Positions 40,724 through 49,341 of a DNA stretch of 49,860 bases are shown in pieces (positions within the stretch are counted from its first letter, which is position 1; each line of letters starts with the position of its first letter). This DNA is from Actinomadura livida (GTDB lineage Bacteria; Actinomycetota; Actinomycetes; Streptosporangiales; Streptosporangiaceae). The stretch is taken from contig NZ_BMRO01000008.1 in the NCBI RefSeq assembly GCF_014648675.1, positions 358,897-408,756 on the forward strand, written 5' to 3'. Position numbers and translations under genes: made by a program. Under the pieces are notes generated by a model. That model was not told the DNA's origin and searched no databases. It saw only the letters and a program-made list of their open reading frames with translations.

Positions 40724-42886
40724 TCAGGGGCCGGTGACCTTGAGGTTGTCCAGGATGTCCTTGGTGGCGTTGCGGTTGTCGGTCTCCTTGACCCGGATCC
40801 ACAGCCCGAACTTGCCGCCCTTGTCGGTCAGCCCCACCTCGGTCACGGACGGCGTACCGCTCTTGCAGTCGGTGAAGCGCGTGATCGTCCCGCTGAGGGC
40901 CTTGTCGGGGGTCGTGTAGTTCTCCGGCTCGGCCTTGGTGCACTGCGGGTGGACGGCCGCGGACGGCGGGGGCAGCTGCCCGGCGCGCACGTCCGTCGTC
41001 ACGCCGATGAACACGCCGGGGCCCTGGCCGTCGCCGAGGAACGCGGCCTTGTCCGGCGTCGCGCGCAGCACCGGACGCGGCTGGGCGTCCTCGAGCCGGA
41101 CGGTGTTCGGCTCCCACGTCTGCTCGGGCTGCCTGGGCCACGCCTTCGGCACCGCGGTCCTGATCTTGCCCGCGTCGTCGGAGACCGCGGCGAAGTCCTC
41201 GGGGAGCTTGGGGTCGCCGTCCTTCTTTTCGCCCTCGTCGCCCGAGAACAGCATGCCGAGGACCAGGCCGCCGATGAGCGCGACCACGAGCACGGCGACC
41301 GTGATGAGCAGCGGCGTCACGAACCTCTTCTTCGCGGCACCGCCGCCGCCCGGCCGCCCCGGGCCGCCGCCGCGGAGCCTGCTCAGCAGGCCGCCCTGCT
41401 TGGCGCCCGGCCCTTGGCCCTGCCCCTGGACCGGTCCCGGGGGAGCCTGGAAACCGGTCGGAGGCGGCTGCCCCGGCTGCCCCGGCTGGCCCGGTCCTGC
41501 CTGGCCGTAGGGGGGCGGGCCGCCGGGGCCCGGACCCATCGGCTGCCCGCCCATCGGCGGCTGCGGCGGGCCGCCCGGCGGGCCGCCGCCGTTCTGCGGC
41601 GCCCCGGCCGGGAAGACGGCGGTCCTGTTGTCGCCGCCCTCGCCGCCCGGCGGCTGCGGCGGGCCCGGCACCTGCGACTGCAGCGCGACCGTGCGGTCGT
41701 TGTCGTTGTTGTTGTCGGGGGAGGTCGGGTTCTCCACCTGCCCGAACGGGGCGCCCCGGCCGCTCGGGTCGTCCACGATCGTCTGCCCGCCGCCGCCCGC
41801 CGGCCCCTGCGGCCGCGGCGGGACGGCCATCTCCGACGTGCCGATGTCGTCCTCCGCCGGCTGGTCGAGCCGCGTCCGCATCTCCCGCGGCCCGCCGCCC
41901 GGCGCCTGACCCTGGGCGGCGGGCGCCTGCGCGGGGGCCTGCCCCTGGACGGGCGTCACCGCCGGGCCGGGGGCCTGGGCGCCCGCCGGGGGACGGGCCT
42001 GGGTGCCGTCCCGGTAGAAGTCCTGGACGGTCGCGTCCGCGTTGATCTGCGGGACGGGCGGCGCGAACGACGGCGCGGGCGCGCCCGGCAGCGACGTGGG
42101 GCGGAGCGTGGACAGCGCCTCGGCGAACGCCTCGGCGGTCGGCCACCGCTTCTCCCGCTCGACCTCCAGGGCCCGCAGGATCACCTGGTCGAACGCGGGG
42201 GACAGCCCCTCGCGCAGCTCGCTCGGCGGCGACTTCACCGGCGCCGGGCCGGGCGCCCGCCCGGTGAGCATGTGGTACGTCAGGGCGCCGAGCCCGTACA
42301 CGTCGGCGCGGACGTCCAGCCCGCCGCCGAACCGCGCCTGCTCCGGCGACATGTATCCGGGCGTGCCGACCGGCAGCGTGAACGCGCCGGACGCGTGCGC
42401 GAGGGCCTTCGCCAGCCCGAGATCGGCGATCAGCACCCGCTCGCCGCCGTCCGGGGCGGACTGGAACAGCACGTTGGTCGGCTTGAGGTCGCGGTGGATC
42501 ACGCCCAGCGTGTTGATCACCTCGACCCCGTGCGCGATCTCCTCGGCGAGCGCGACCGCCTCATTGACCGGAAGTGGCCGCTCGCGCATGCGGTCGGCGA
42601 GCGTTCCGCGGTCCGCGTACGACATCACGAAGTAGGGACGCCCGTCCGGGAGCTCCCCGATGTCGTGCACGCGGACCAGCCGCGCGGAGTCGGCGCGGCG
42701 CAGGATCCGGGCCTCCTCCAGGAAGCGGTTGCGCACGTCCAGATCGTCGATCAGGCTGCCGGACAGGACCTTTATCGCTACCTGGGAGTCGAGGGCCTCG
42801 TCTTGCCCCAGCCACACAGAGGCGAACGCCCCCGAACCCAGGACGCGATCGATCCGGTAACGGCCAACTGACGGTGGGAAAGACAC
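40724..42886 (-). CDS. Membrane-anchored Ser/Thr protein kinase (720 aa)
   Basis: The kinase domain (about 1-270) has a Gly-rich loop (VLGSGAFASVWLG), catalytic Lys (VAIKVLSG), HRDLKPTNVLF, DLG in place of DFG (IADLGLAKAL), and GTPGYMSPEQARFGGG. A 250-residue Pro/Gly/Gln-rich linker follows, then a membrane segment (LLITVAVLVVALIGGLVLGM) and an external domain of about 150 residues (ETWEPNTVRLEDAQPRPVLR; GVFIGVTTDVRAGQLPP). The GTG at 42886 is chosen because the kinase starts right after it; upstream codons overlap the divergent ECF gene. The ligand is unknown. Confidence 0.95.
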   Translation of the reverse strand: MSFPPSVGRYRIDRVLGSGAFASVWLGQDEALDSQVAIKVLSGSLIDDLDVRNRFLEEARILRRADSARLVRVHDIGELPDGRPYFVMSYADRGTLADRMRERPLPVNEAVALAEEIAHGVEVINTLGVIHRDLKPTNVLFQSAPDGGERVLIADLGLAKALAHASGAFTLPVGTPGYMSPEQARFGGGLDVRADVYGLGALTYHMLTGRAPGPAPVKSPPSELREGLSPAFDQVILRALEVEREKRWPTAEAFAEALSTLRPTSLPGAPAPSFAPPVPQINADATVQDFYRDGTQARPPAGAQAPGPAVTPVQGQAPAQAPAAQGQAPGGGPREMRTRLDQPAEDDIGTSEMAVPPRPQGPAGGGGQTIVDDPSGRGAPFGQVENPTSPDNNNDNDRTVALQSQVPGPPQPPGGEGGDNRTAVFPAGAPQNGGGPPGGPPQPPMGGQPMGPGPGGPPPYGQAGPGQPGQPGQPPPTGFQAPPGPVQGQGQGPGAKQGGLLSRLRGGGPGRPGGGGAAKKRFVTPLLITVAVLVVALIGGLVLGMLFSGDEGEKKDGDPKLPEDFAAVSDDAGKIRTAVPKAWPRQPEQTWEPNTVRLEDAQPRPVLRATPDKAAFLGDGQGPGVFIGVTTDVRAGQLPPPSAAVHPQCTKAEPENYTTPDKALSGTITRFTDCKSGTPSVTEVGLTDKGGKFGLWIRVKETDNRNATKDILDNLKVTGP

Positions 42887-42938
42887 ACCCGTATCATCCC
42901 AACAACGGGGTGAGTGTGCGAACGAGCATTGAGGCGGC

Positions 42939-43490
42939 ATGGCATTCGACGAGAGGACCGAGGAGCTGGCGGTCAAGGCCGCTCAGGGCGATCAGGGCGC
43001 CCTCAACGAGCTTCTCCGCAAGATCGAGCCGGACGTCCTCCGGCACAGCTCTCGCTTCCTGCCGTGCCGGCAGGACGCCGAGGAGGCCTGCCAGGACGCC
43101 CTGCTGCAGGTGGCGAGGAACATCCACCGCTTCGAGGGCCGGTCGAGGTTCAGCACCTGGCTGCACGTCGTCGTCGCCAACTCCGCCCGCTCCACCTACC
43201 GGTCGCTGAAGCGGCGCTCGGTAGAGCAGGCCGGGGAGCTTCCGCAGCAGCGCCCGGATCCGCGCCGGACCAGCGTGATCGCCGGTTCCCGGGTCGACAT
43301 CCTGGACGCCATGGAGGACCTGGAGGCCCGCAAGCCCGACCTCATCCAGGCCCTCGTCCTGCGGGACGTCTCCCAGCTCGAGTACGCGGAGATCGCCGAG
43401 CAGCTCAACCTGCCGCTCGGCACGGTGAAGTCCCGCATCCACGAGGCGCGGAAGCAGTTCCGCCAGACCCTGGGCGACTCGTACACCTGA
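42939..43490 (+). CDS. ECF RNA polymerase sigma factor (183 aa)
   Basis: Region 2 (LRHSSRFLPCRQDAEEACQD, ALLQVARNIHRFEGRSRFST and WLHVVVANSARSTYRSLKRR) and region 4 (LVLRDVSQLEYAEIAEQLNL, then PLGTVKSRIHEARKQFRQTL) are clear. It lacks the long C-terminal extension of the ECF42 factors. No anti-sigma gene is adjacent. It is divergent from the kinase gene with 52 bases between, so the two probably share a control region. ATG at 42939 has GAGG upstream. Confidence 0.94.
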   Translation: MAFDERTEELAVKAAQGDQGALNELLRKIEPDVLRHSSRFLPCRQDAEEACQDALLQVARNIHRFEGRSRFSTWLHVVVANSARSTYRSLKRRSVEQAGELPQQRPDPRRTSVIAGSRVDILDAMEDLEARKPDLIQALVLRDVSQLEYAEIAEQLNLPLGTVKSRIHEARKQFRQTLGDSYT

Positions 43491-43583
43491 CGGGCACGCC
43501 GACCGTCAAGCGTCGGTAATCACCGGGTAACGGCCTGTCGATGAGGCGTGTACGATGCGTGACGTCTGGGACACCATTCCTGC

Positions 43584-44639
43584 ATGTCATCAGGCCCGGA
43601 CCCCCGCCATGACCGCCCGATCTTCGTCCTCGGGTGTCCCCGCTCGGGGACGACGCTGCTCCAGCTGATGCTGCACTCGCACGCCCGCATCGCGATCCCG
43701 GCGGAGACGAAGTTCCTCCTCCCCGCCTATGCGCGGCGGTGCGAGTTCGGTGACCTCGAAGACAGGGAGAACAGGCGCGCGCTGGCGGAGTGGATCACGA
43801 CCGACCGGTCCACGAAGTTCCACGCGCTCGGCCTGGACGCCGGCGAGGTCGTCGAGGAGGTAGCCGCCGGGCCGCCCACGATCGGCTCGGCGATCGGCAT
43901 CGTGTTCCGCGCCTACGCCCGCCGGCACGGCAAGCCGCGCTGGGGCGACAAGCGCCCGAGCTACTTCAGGCACGTCGGCACGCTGCTGCGGATGTTCCCC
44001 GACGCCCAGTTCGTCCATCTCGTCCGGGACGGCCGCGACTGCGTCGCCTCGCTGCTGGAGATGCCCTGGTTCGACAAGGACGTCCACCACGCCGTCTCCG
44101 CGTGGCGGGAGGCCATCGACCGCGGGCGCCGGCTGGCCGAGCGGCTCGGCCCCGACTCCTACTACGAGCTGCAGTACGAGCGGCTCGTCGCCGATCCCGT
44201 CGACGAGCTGACCCGGCTCTGCGCGTTCCTCGGCGAGGACTTCGACCCCGCGATGACGCGGCCGGAGGGCCTGGCGAAGCGGACCGTCTCCCCGCGGAAG
44301 AAATGGCACGGCCGGACGCACGACGCCGTGACGACGAGCCGCATCGGGGCGTGGGCGGAGCGCCTCGACCCCTGGCAGATCAGCCTGGCGGAGGCCGCGT
44401 TCGGCGAGCGGCTCGCCGAGTACGGCTACGAGCCGAGCGGGCTGCCGCGGCCGCCCGCGTCCCAGCTCGCCCGGTTCACCAGGATCAGCGCCCACCGCCG
44501 TCTCGCGCAGCGCAAGGCGGCGCTGCGCGAACGCTGGAACCAGCACCACGAGCCGAACCCCGTCCGGTGCCTCCTGGCGCCCGAGACCGCCTCCCCGGCG
44601 GACCGGACGGAGTCGGCGGAGTCAGTCCAGGGCGGCTAG
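43584..44639 (+). CDS. Sulfotransferase family protein (351 aa)
   Basis: The 5'-PSB loop binding PAPS phosphosulfate is FVLGCPRSGTTLLQLML near residue 18, and the 3'-phosphate region is FVHLVRDGRDCVASLLEMPW; WGDKRPSYFRHVGTLL and YYELQYERLVADP complete the family pattern. Sulfotransferases of this type modify glycolipids, glycopeptides or other metabolites. There is no linked biosynthetic cluster to suggest the acceptor. The 3' end overlaps otsA by 18 bases (convergent). Confidence 0.92.
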   Translation: MSSGPDPRHDRPIFVLGCPRSGTTLLQLMLHSHARIAIPAETKFLLPAYARRCEFGDLEDRENRRALAEWITTDRSTKFHALGLDAGEVVEEVAAGPPTIGSAIGIVFRAYARRHGKPRWGDKRPSYFRHVGTLLRMFPDAQFVHLVRDGRDCVASLLEMPWFDKDVHHAVSAWREAIDRGRRLAERLGPDSYYELQYERLVADPVDELTRLCAFLGEDFDPAMTRPEGLAKRTVSPRKKWHGRTHDAVTTSRIGAWAERLDPWQISLAEAAFGERLAEYGYEPSGLPRPPASQLARFTRISAHRRLAQRKAALRERWNQHHEPNPVRCLLAPETASPADRTESAESVQGG

Positions 44640-46079
44640 CTGGTCGGCGAACCAGCGCTGCGGAGGGAGGGCCGTCGCGGCGGCGGTGAGCCGCGCGCAG
44701 CGTTCCGCGCGCTGGGCCGGGGGCATCAGCAGGGCCTTGTGCAGGCTCTCGGCGGTCTGCGACACGTCGTACGGGTTGACCATCAGCGCGTCCTCGGACA
44801 GCTCCGCCGCCGCGCCCGCCTCCCGCGACAACACAAGCGCGCAGCCCCGCTCCGACAGGACGGGCCCCTCCTTCGCGACGAGGTTCATCCCGTCCCGGAT
44901 CGGGTTCACGAGAAGCACGTCGGCCAGGCCGTAGGCGGCGAGCGACCGTGGATAGTCGTCGTTGACCTGCAGGATCAGCGGATCCCAGTCGGGCGTCCCG
45001 AACTCCTCGGTGATCTGCCGCGCGGTCCGCTGGACGGCCGCCGTGTACTCCCGGTACTCGGGCAGGTCGTAGCGGGACGGGTACGCGAACGCCAGGTGGA
45101 CCACGCGTCCGCGCCACTCGGGATGGTTGGCGAGCAGCTCCCGGTAGGCGGCGAGCCCGCGCACGATGTTCTTGGACAGTTCCGTCCGGTCGATCCGGAC
45201 GATGAGCTGACGGTCACCCACCTGTTCACGCAGCGCGCGCGCCCGCTCCACGACGTCCGGTTCAGCGGCGCGTCGGCGCAACGCGTCCGCGTCGATGCCG
45301 AGACCGTGTACGCCCACCTGCGTGACGTGCCCGTCACACGTGACGGTACGGGCGGCACGGTCGACTCGTGCGCCGGGCAGCATCTCGCAGCAGTCGAGGA
45401 ACGCGGAGGCCCACCGCTCGGTGAGGAACCCAGCGTGGTCGGCGCCGAGGATCCCCAGGAGGATCCGCGTTCCGATGTCGTCAGGGAGCAGCGCGTAATA
45501 CTCCGGCGGCGCCCAGGGCGTGTGCGAAAAATGGACGATCCGCAGATCGGGACGCCGTTCGCGGAGCATCCGCGGCGCCAGCGACAGGTGGTAGTCCTGG
45601 ATCGCGGCCTTCGCGCCGGGCGCGGCGTCTCGCGCCAGGGCATCGGCGAACGCCGCGTTGTACGCCTCGTAGGACTGCCAGTCACGGCGTGCGCGAGCGT
45701 CGAAATGCGGGCTGTGCGGGGTGTCGTACAGAAGGTGGTGGACGAACCACAACGTCGAATTGGCCACGGCGTTGTACGCGCGGTGGAACGTCGCCTCGGG
45801 AATGTCGAGCATCCGCACCGCCGCGCCACCGGTCTCGTGACCGGCGAGGTCGATGCGTCCGTCCGGGGAACGGCGGGCCGCCGTCCGGTCGGCCTCGTTC
45901 AGGCTCGCGCACACCCACAGCACGTCCGGGCCCTCGGCCGATGGCTCGCGCGGGGCGCCCGCGACGCCGGCGAGGCCCGAGACCAGCCCGCCGCCCCCGC
46001 GCCGCATGGTGAGCGCACCGTCCTCCGACAACGAGAACGACACCGGACCGCGGTTCGATGCCACCAGCACTTGGCTCAT
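44622..46079 (-). CDS. otsA: Trehalose-6-phosphate synthase (485 aa)
   Basis: GT20 glycosyltransferase joining UDP/ADP-glucose and glucose-6-phosphate. Motifs: VASNRGPVSFSLSEDG, RRGGGGLVSGLAGV, AIQDYHLSLAPRML, HFSHTPWAPPEYY, VIRIDRTELSKNI-like LIVRIDRTELSKNIVRGLAA and LVNPIRDGMNLVAKEGPVL. Length fits OtsA. otsB is elsewhere in the window (36323-37165). The ATG lies divergent to the CDF gene. Confidence 0.95.
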   Translation of the reverse strand: MSQVLVASNRGPVSFSLSEDGALTMRRGGGGLVSGLAGVAGAPREPSAEGPDVLWVCASLNEADRTAARRSPDGRIDLAGHETGGAAVRMLDIPEATFHRAYNAVANSTLWFVHHLLYDTPHSPHFDARARRDWQSYEAYNAAFADALARDAAPGAKAAIQDYHLSLAPRMLRERRPDLRIVHFSHTPWAPPEYYALLPDDIGTRILLGILGADHAGFLTERWASAFLDCCEMLPGARVDRAARTVTCDGHVTQVGVHGLGIDADALRRRAAEPDVVERARALREQVGDRQLIVRIDRTELSKNIVRGLAAYRELLANHPEWRGRVVHLAFAYPSRYDLPEYREYTAAVQRTARQITEEFGTPDWDPLILQVNDDYPRSLAAYGLADVLLVNPIRDGMNLVAKEGPVLSERGCALVLSREAGAAAELSEDALMVNPYDVSQTAESLHKALLMPPAQRAERCARLTAAATALPPQRWFADQLAALD

Positions 46080-46189
46080 ACCGGAAGGGTCTCAGTTGGG
46101 GCCGGGGAGCTTCAAAGTGACCCGCGTGGTTCACAACACAGTCGAAAACTGCTTTGAATAGTGCAAAGCGGTGCGGGTACCCGGCGGAA

Positions 46190-47149
46190 ATGAGCAATGC
46201 CGAGACGAGGAAGACGGTGCTCGTCGCCGGCTTCGCCAACCTCATTCTCGCGCTGGCCAAGCTCGTCGCCGGCGCCCTGGCAGGGTCCAGCGCGATGCTC
46301 GCGGAAGGCGCCCACTCGATCGGAGACACCCTCAACCAGGGCTTTCTCCTCGCCTCCCTGCGGCGCAGCGAACGCCCCCCGGACCGCCGCCACCCGTTCG
46401 GGTACGGGAACGAGCGCTATGTCTGGTCGCTGCTCGCCGCGTTCGGGATCTTCGTCGCCGGGGCCGGGTTCTCGATCTCCTACGGCATCCTGACCATGCT
46501 CGGCCACGGCGGCAGCGGGACGAGCGTCTGGGTGGCCTACGCCGTCCTCGTCCTCGCCGCCGTCCTGGAGGGGACGTCCTGGCTGCGCGCCGTGTACCAG
46601 GCGCGCATGGAGACCCGCCGGAACCGCCGCGGCCTCCTCGAACACGTCCGCCGGTCGCCCGACGTGACGTTCAAGGCGGCGCTGTTCGAGGACAGCGCCG
46701 CGATGATCGGCCTCCTCTTCGCCGCCGGCGGGCTGATCCTCCGCGAGATCACCGGATCGGACTTCTGGGACGGCCTCGGCTCCGTCCTCATCGGCGTGCT
46801 GCTCGCCGGGCTCGCCTTCGCCATCGGGCGGGAGAGCACCGTCCTGCTGATCGGGCGCGCCGCCGACCCCGCCGCGCAGCGCGTGATCCGCGCCGAGATC
46901 CTCGGGTCCCCCGGCGTGACGGGCGTGGCGGAGCTGCTGACCATGCACTTCGGCCCCGAGCAGCTCCTCGTCGCCGCCAAGGTCAACTTCTCCGACGACA
47001 TCAGCGCCGACGAGGCCGAGGACGTCGCCGGCGAGATCGACCGGCGGCTCAGGGAGCGGCTCCCGGTCGTCCGCCACGTCTTCCTCGACCCCACCCAGCG
47101 CACCGCCCGGCCGGCGGAGACGAGCGTGATCAAGGACGCCTCCGGGTAA
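46190..47149 (+). CDS. Cation diffusion facilitator family transporter (319 aa)
   Basis: Six membrane segments, with the metal-site helices LAGSSAMLAEGAHSIGDTLN and FEDSAAMIGLLFAAGGLIL. RRSERPPDRRHPFGYGNERY is the typical CDF loop, and the cytoplasmic C-terminal domain is present (GVTGVAELLTMHFGPEQLLV). CDF proteins export Zn, Fe or Mn in exchange for protons; the specificity is not clear here. ATG at 46190 is chosen over a TTG at 46154 that lacks support. Confidence 0.93.
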   Translation: MSNAETRKTVLVAGFANLILALAKLVAGALAGSSAMLAEGAHSIGDTLNQGFLLASLRRSERPPDRRHPFGYGNERYVWSLLAAFGIFVAGAGFSISYGILTMLGHGGSGTSVWVAYAVLVLAAVLEGTSWLRAVYQARMETRRNRRGLLEHVRRSPDVTFKAALFEDSAAMIGLLFAAGGLILREITGSDFWDGLGSVLIGVLLAGLAFAIGRESTVLLIGRAADPAAQRVIRAEILGSPGVTGVAELLTMHFGPEQLLVAAKVNFSDDISADEAEDVAGEIDRRLRERLPVVRHVFLDPTQRTARPAETSVIKDASG

Positions 47150-47232
47150 CGTCTCAATCGGTGGACTCGCCTGTCTGGCATCCGGTCGAGTCATGTAAAG
47201 TCACGCATACGAGCCCAAACGGCGCTCGGACG

Positions 47233-47270
47233 ACAACTGAATATTGCTTATCCAGAGGGGTGCAGGGAGC
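47233..47270 (+). repeat. Partial duplicate of the SAM riboswitch 5' strand
   Basis: This 38-base segment matches 47311-47348 at 35 positions, covering ACAACTGAATATTGCT, TATCCAGAGGGGTG and the GAGGGA region of the aptamer. It stops before the GCCC/GGCAAC core, so it is not a full aptamer. A segment AACCCCTC (47301-47308) between the copies can pair with the GAGGGG of either copy. Confidence 0.85.
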
Positions 47271-47324
47271 ACAGTGGCCGACGGGCCGGTCTTCCAGCCC
47301 AACCCCTCACACAACTGAATATTG

Positions 47325-47463
47325 CTCATCCAGAGGGGTGGAGGGACCGGCCCTGCGAAGCCCCGGCAACCACTCGGCTGAAGCGCGCTCGCGATCCTGC
47401 GGGGCCGGCCGGGAGATGGTGCCAACTCCGGCCTGCGACCAAGGTGGCGCAGGGAAGATGGGG
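47325..47463 (+). promoter_or_regulatory. SAM-I (S-box) riboswitch upstream of thrC
   Basis: The S-box core is readable in order: P1 5' strand CTCATC, CAGAGGGGTGGAGGGA, CCGGCCCTGCGAAGCCCCGG, CAACC, then GGTGCCAACTCC, the P4 stem around CCTGCG/CGCAGG and AAGATGGGG closing P1 (47457-47463). SAM binding stabilises P1; here its 3' strand is next to the GGGGAG/AAAGG ribosome region of thrC at 47480, so control of translation start is likely, although transcript termination is also possible. Confidence 0.92.
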
Positions 47464-47479
47464 AGAAAGGCCTCGCTTC

Positions 47480-48724
47480 ATGGCACTTACGCCTGCCACT
47501 GACCTCGGACCCGCTACCGGTCTCGTCTGCCGCGAATGCGGCAACACCCGCGACCTCGGGCCCTTCTACGCCTGCGAAGAGTGTTTCGGCCCCCTGGAGA
47601 TCGCCTACGACTTCGGGGGAGTCACCCGCGCGGACATCGAGTCCGGGCCGCGCAACATCTGGCGCTACCGGGGACTGCTGCCCGTCCCGTCCACGGTGGC
47701 GGACACCCCCAACACCGAGCCCGGCCTGACGCGCCTCGTCCGCGCCGACAACCTCGCCGAGAGCCTCGGCCTGCAGAGCCTGTGGGTGAAGGACGACAGC
47801 GGCAACCCGACCCACTCGTTCAAGGACCGCGTCGTCGCCGTCGCGCTCGCCGCCGCCCGGGAGCTGGGCTTCAAGGTGCTGGCCTGCCCCTCCACCGGCA
47901 ACCTGGCGAACGCCGTCGCCGCCGCGGCGGCCCGCGCCGGGATCCGCAGCGCCGTGTTCGTCCCTTCCGACCTGGAATCCCAAAAGATCATTACCACCGC
48001 CGTGTACGGCGGGACGTTCGTCACGGTCGACGGCAACTACGACGACGTCAACCGGCTCGCGTCGGAGATCGCCGGGGAGCAGGACGACTGGGCGTTCGTG
48101 AACGTGAACGTCCGGCCCTACTACGCCGAGGGCTCCAAGACCCTCGGTTACGAGATCGCCGAGCAGCTCGGCTGGCGGCTGCCGGACCAGATAGTCGTAC
48201 CCGTCGCGTCCGGCTCCCAGCTCACGAAGATCGACAAGGCTTTCCAAGAGTTGATCAAGCTGGGTCTGGTCGAGGACAAGCCGTACCGGGTCTTCGGCGC
48301 CCAGGCCGCCGGCTGCGATCCCGTCGCCGCCGCGTTCAAGGCCGGGCACGACGTCGTCCGCCCGGTGAAGCCCGCCACGATCGCCAAGTCCCTGGCGATC
48401 GGCAATCCCGCCGACGGGCCGTACGTGCTGGACGCCGTCCGCCGCACGAACGGCGCCGTCGAGGACGTCACCGACGAGGAGGTCGTCGAGGGCATCCGCC
48501 TGCTGGCCCGCACCGAGGGCGTCTTCGGCGAGACCGCGGGGGGCGTCACCGTCGCGACCCTCCGCAAGCTCATCGGCAGCGGCGCCCTCGACCCGTCCGC
48601 CGAAACCGTGATCATCAACTCCGGGGACGGGCTGAAGACCCTGGACGCGGTCGCCCCCGTCGTCTCCCCGTCCGCGAACATCGCCCCGTCCCTGGAAGCC
48701 TTCCGCGCCGCCGGCCTGGCCTGA
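47480..48724 (+). CDS. thrC: Threonine synthase (414 aa)
   Basis: A PLP enzyme making threonine from O-phosphohomoserine. An N-terminal zinc-ribbon-like segment (VCRECGNTRDLGPFYACEEC) precedes the fold-type II domain with the PLP lysine in NPTHSFKDRVVAVAL, STGNLANAVAAAAARAG, EGSKTLGYEIAEQLG and VVPVASGSQLTKIDKAF. ATG at 47480 follows the riboswitch directly. moaD is 10 bases downstream. The SAM riboswitch ties expression to methionine/SAM level, since O-phosphohomoserine is the branch point of threonine and methionine. Confidence 0.96.
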   Translation: MALTPATDLGPATGLVCRECGNTRDLGPFYACEECFGPLEIAYDFGGVTRADIESGPRNIWRYRGLLPVPSTVADTPNTEPGLTRLVRADNLAESLGLQSLWVKDDSGNPTHSFKDRVVAVALAAARELGFKVLACPSTGNLANAVAAAAARAGIRSAVFVPSDLESQKIITTAVYGGTFVTVDGNYDDVNRLASEIAGEQDDWAFVNVNVRPYYAEGSKTLGYEIAEQLGWRLPDQIVVPVASGSQLTKIDKAFQELIKLGLVEDKPYRVFGAQAAGCDPVAAAFKAGHDVVRPVKPATIAKSLAIGNPADGPYVLDAVRRTNGAVEDVTDEEVVEGIRLLARTEGVFGETAGGVTVATLRKLIGSGALDPSAETVIINSGDGLKTLDAVAPVVSPSANIAPSLEAFRAAGLA

Positions 48725-48734
48725 GAGGAGCACC

Positions 48735-49013
48735 ATGAGCACCGTGTCCGTCCGTATCCCGACCATCCTGCGGACCTACACCGGCGGCGAGGCCGAGGTG
48801 AAGGCCGAAGGCGCCACGCTGCGCGCCGTCGTCGCCGACCTGGAGTCCAGCTACTCCGGCATCTCCGCCCGCATCCTGGACGACGCCGGCAAGATCCGCC
48901 GCTTCGTGAACGTCTACGTCGGCGACGAGGACGTGCGCTTCAGCGAGGGCCTGGACACCCCCACTCCCGAGGGCGCCCAGATCTCCATCATCCCGGCTGT
49001 GGCCGGCGGCTGA
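48735..49013 (+). CDS. MoaD/ThiS family sulfur carrier protein (92 aa)
   Basis: A ubiquitin-like fold (VSVRIPTILRTYTGGEAEVK, IRRFVNVYVGDEDVRFSEGL, AQISIIPAVAGG) ends in the exposed Gly-Gly that is adenylated and thiocarboxylated. It shares the thrC transcript, so it is under the same SAM riboswitch. In actinomycetes CysO-type carriers give sulfur for cysteine; a link to homocysteine or methionine supply is suggested by the riboswitch but not proved. GAGGAGC precedes the ATG. Confidence 0.93.
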   Translation: MSTVSVRIPTILRTYTGGEAEVKAEGATLRAVVADLESSYSGISARILDDAGKIRRFVNVYVGDEDVRFSEGLDTPTPEGAQISIIPAVAGG

Positions 49014-49025
49014 GAAGGCTCGGCG

Positions 49026-49060
49026 AGGCCCTGGCGCACACCCTGCGCCAGGGCCTTTTC
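49026..49060 (+). terminator. Rho-independent terminator after moaD
   Basis: A 13-bp perfect stem AGGCCCTGGCGCA/TGCGCCAGGGCCT around CACCC, followed by TTTTC, 13 bases after the stop codon of moaD. It ends the thrC-moaD transcript. Confidence 0.93.
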
Positions 49061-49341
49061 TCATGTGCGGACGCCCCGCGCGCGGCCATTTCGTGCTCGC
49101 CACCCTCGGAGCAATCGGGCATTCATGACATAAACGCGAAGACGCAAGAATCGTCCAAGGTCGGGAAATATATATCCGTCGCCTGTGGTGGGGACTCGAA
49201 TCCCTTACGCGAATCTGTGATTTACTGCCTTCAGTTTGGAGGGGCCTGTCAACGCGCTTTAGTTTGTTGTCGGTTCTTTCCTGGAAGAGTGATGCGTGGG
49301 CGCTCAGAAGGGCGCGCAGAGTTCACACAGGAAGGAACGGC
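49061..49341. other. AT-richer upstream region of the last gene
   Basis: No gene is seen in this interval. The composition is richer in A and T than elsewhere (AAATATATAT near 49168) and several short stems are possible, so a long untranslated leader with promoter is likely for the secreted protein gene. I could not match it to a known riboswitch. Confidence 0.45.
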
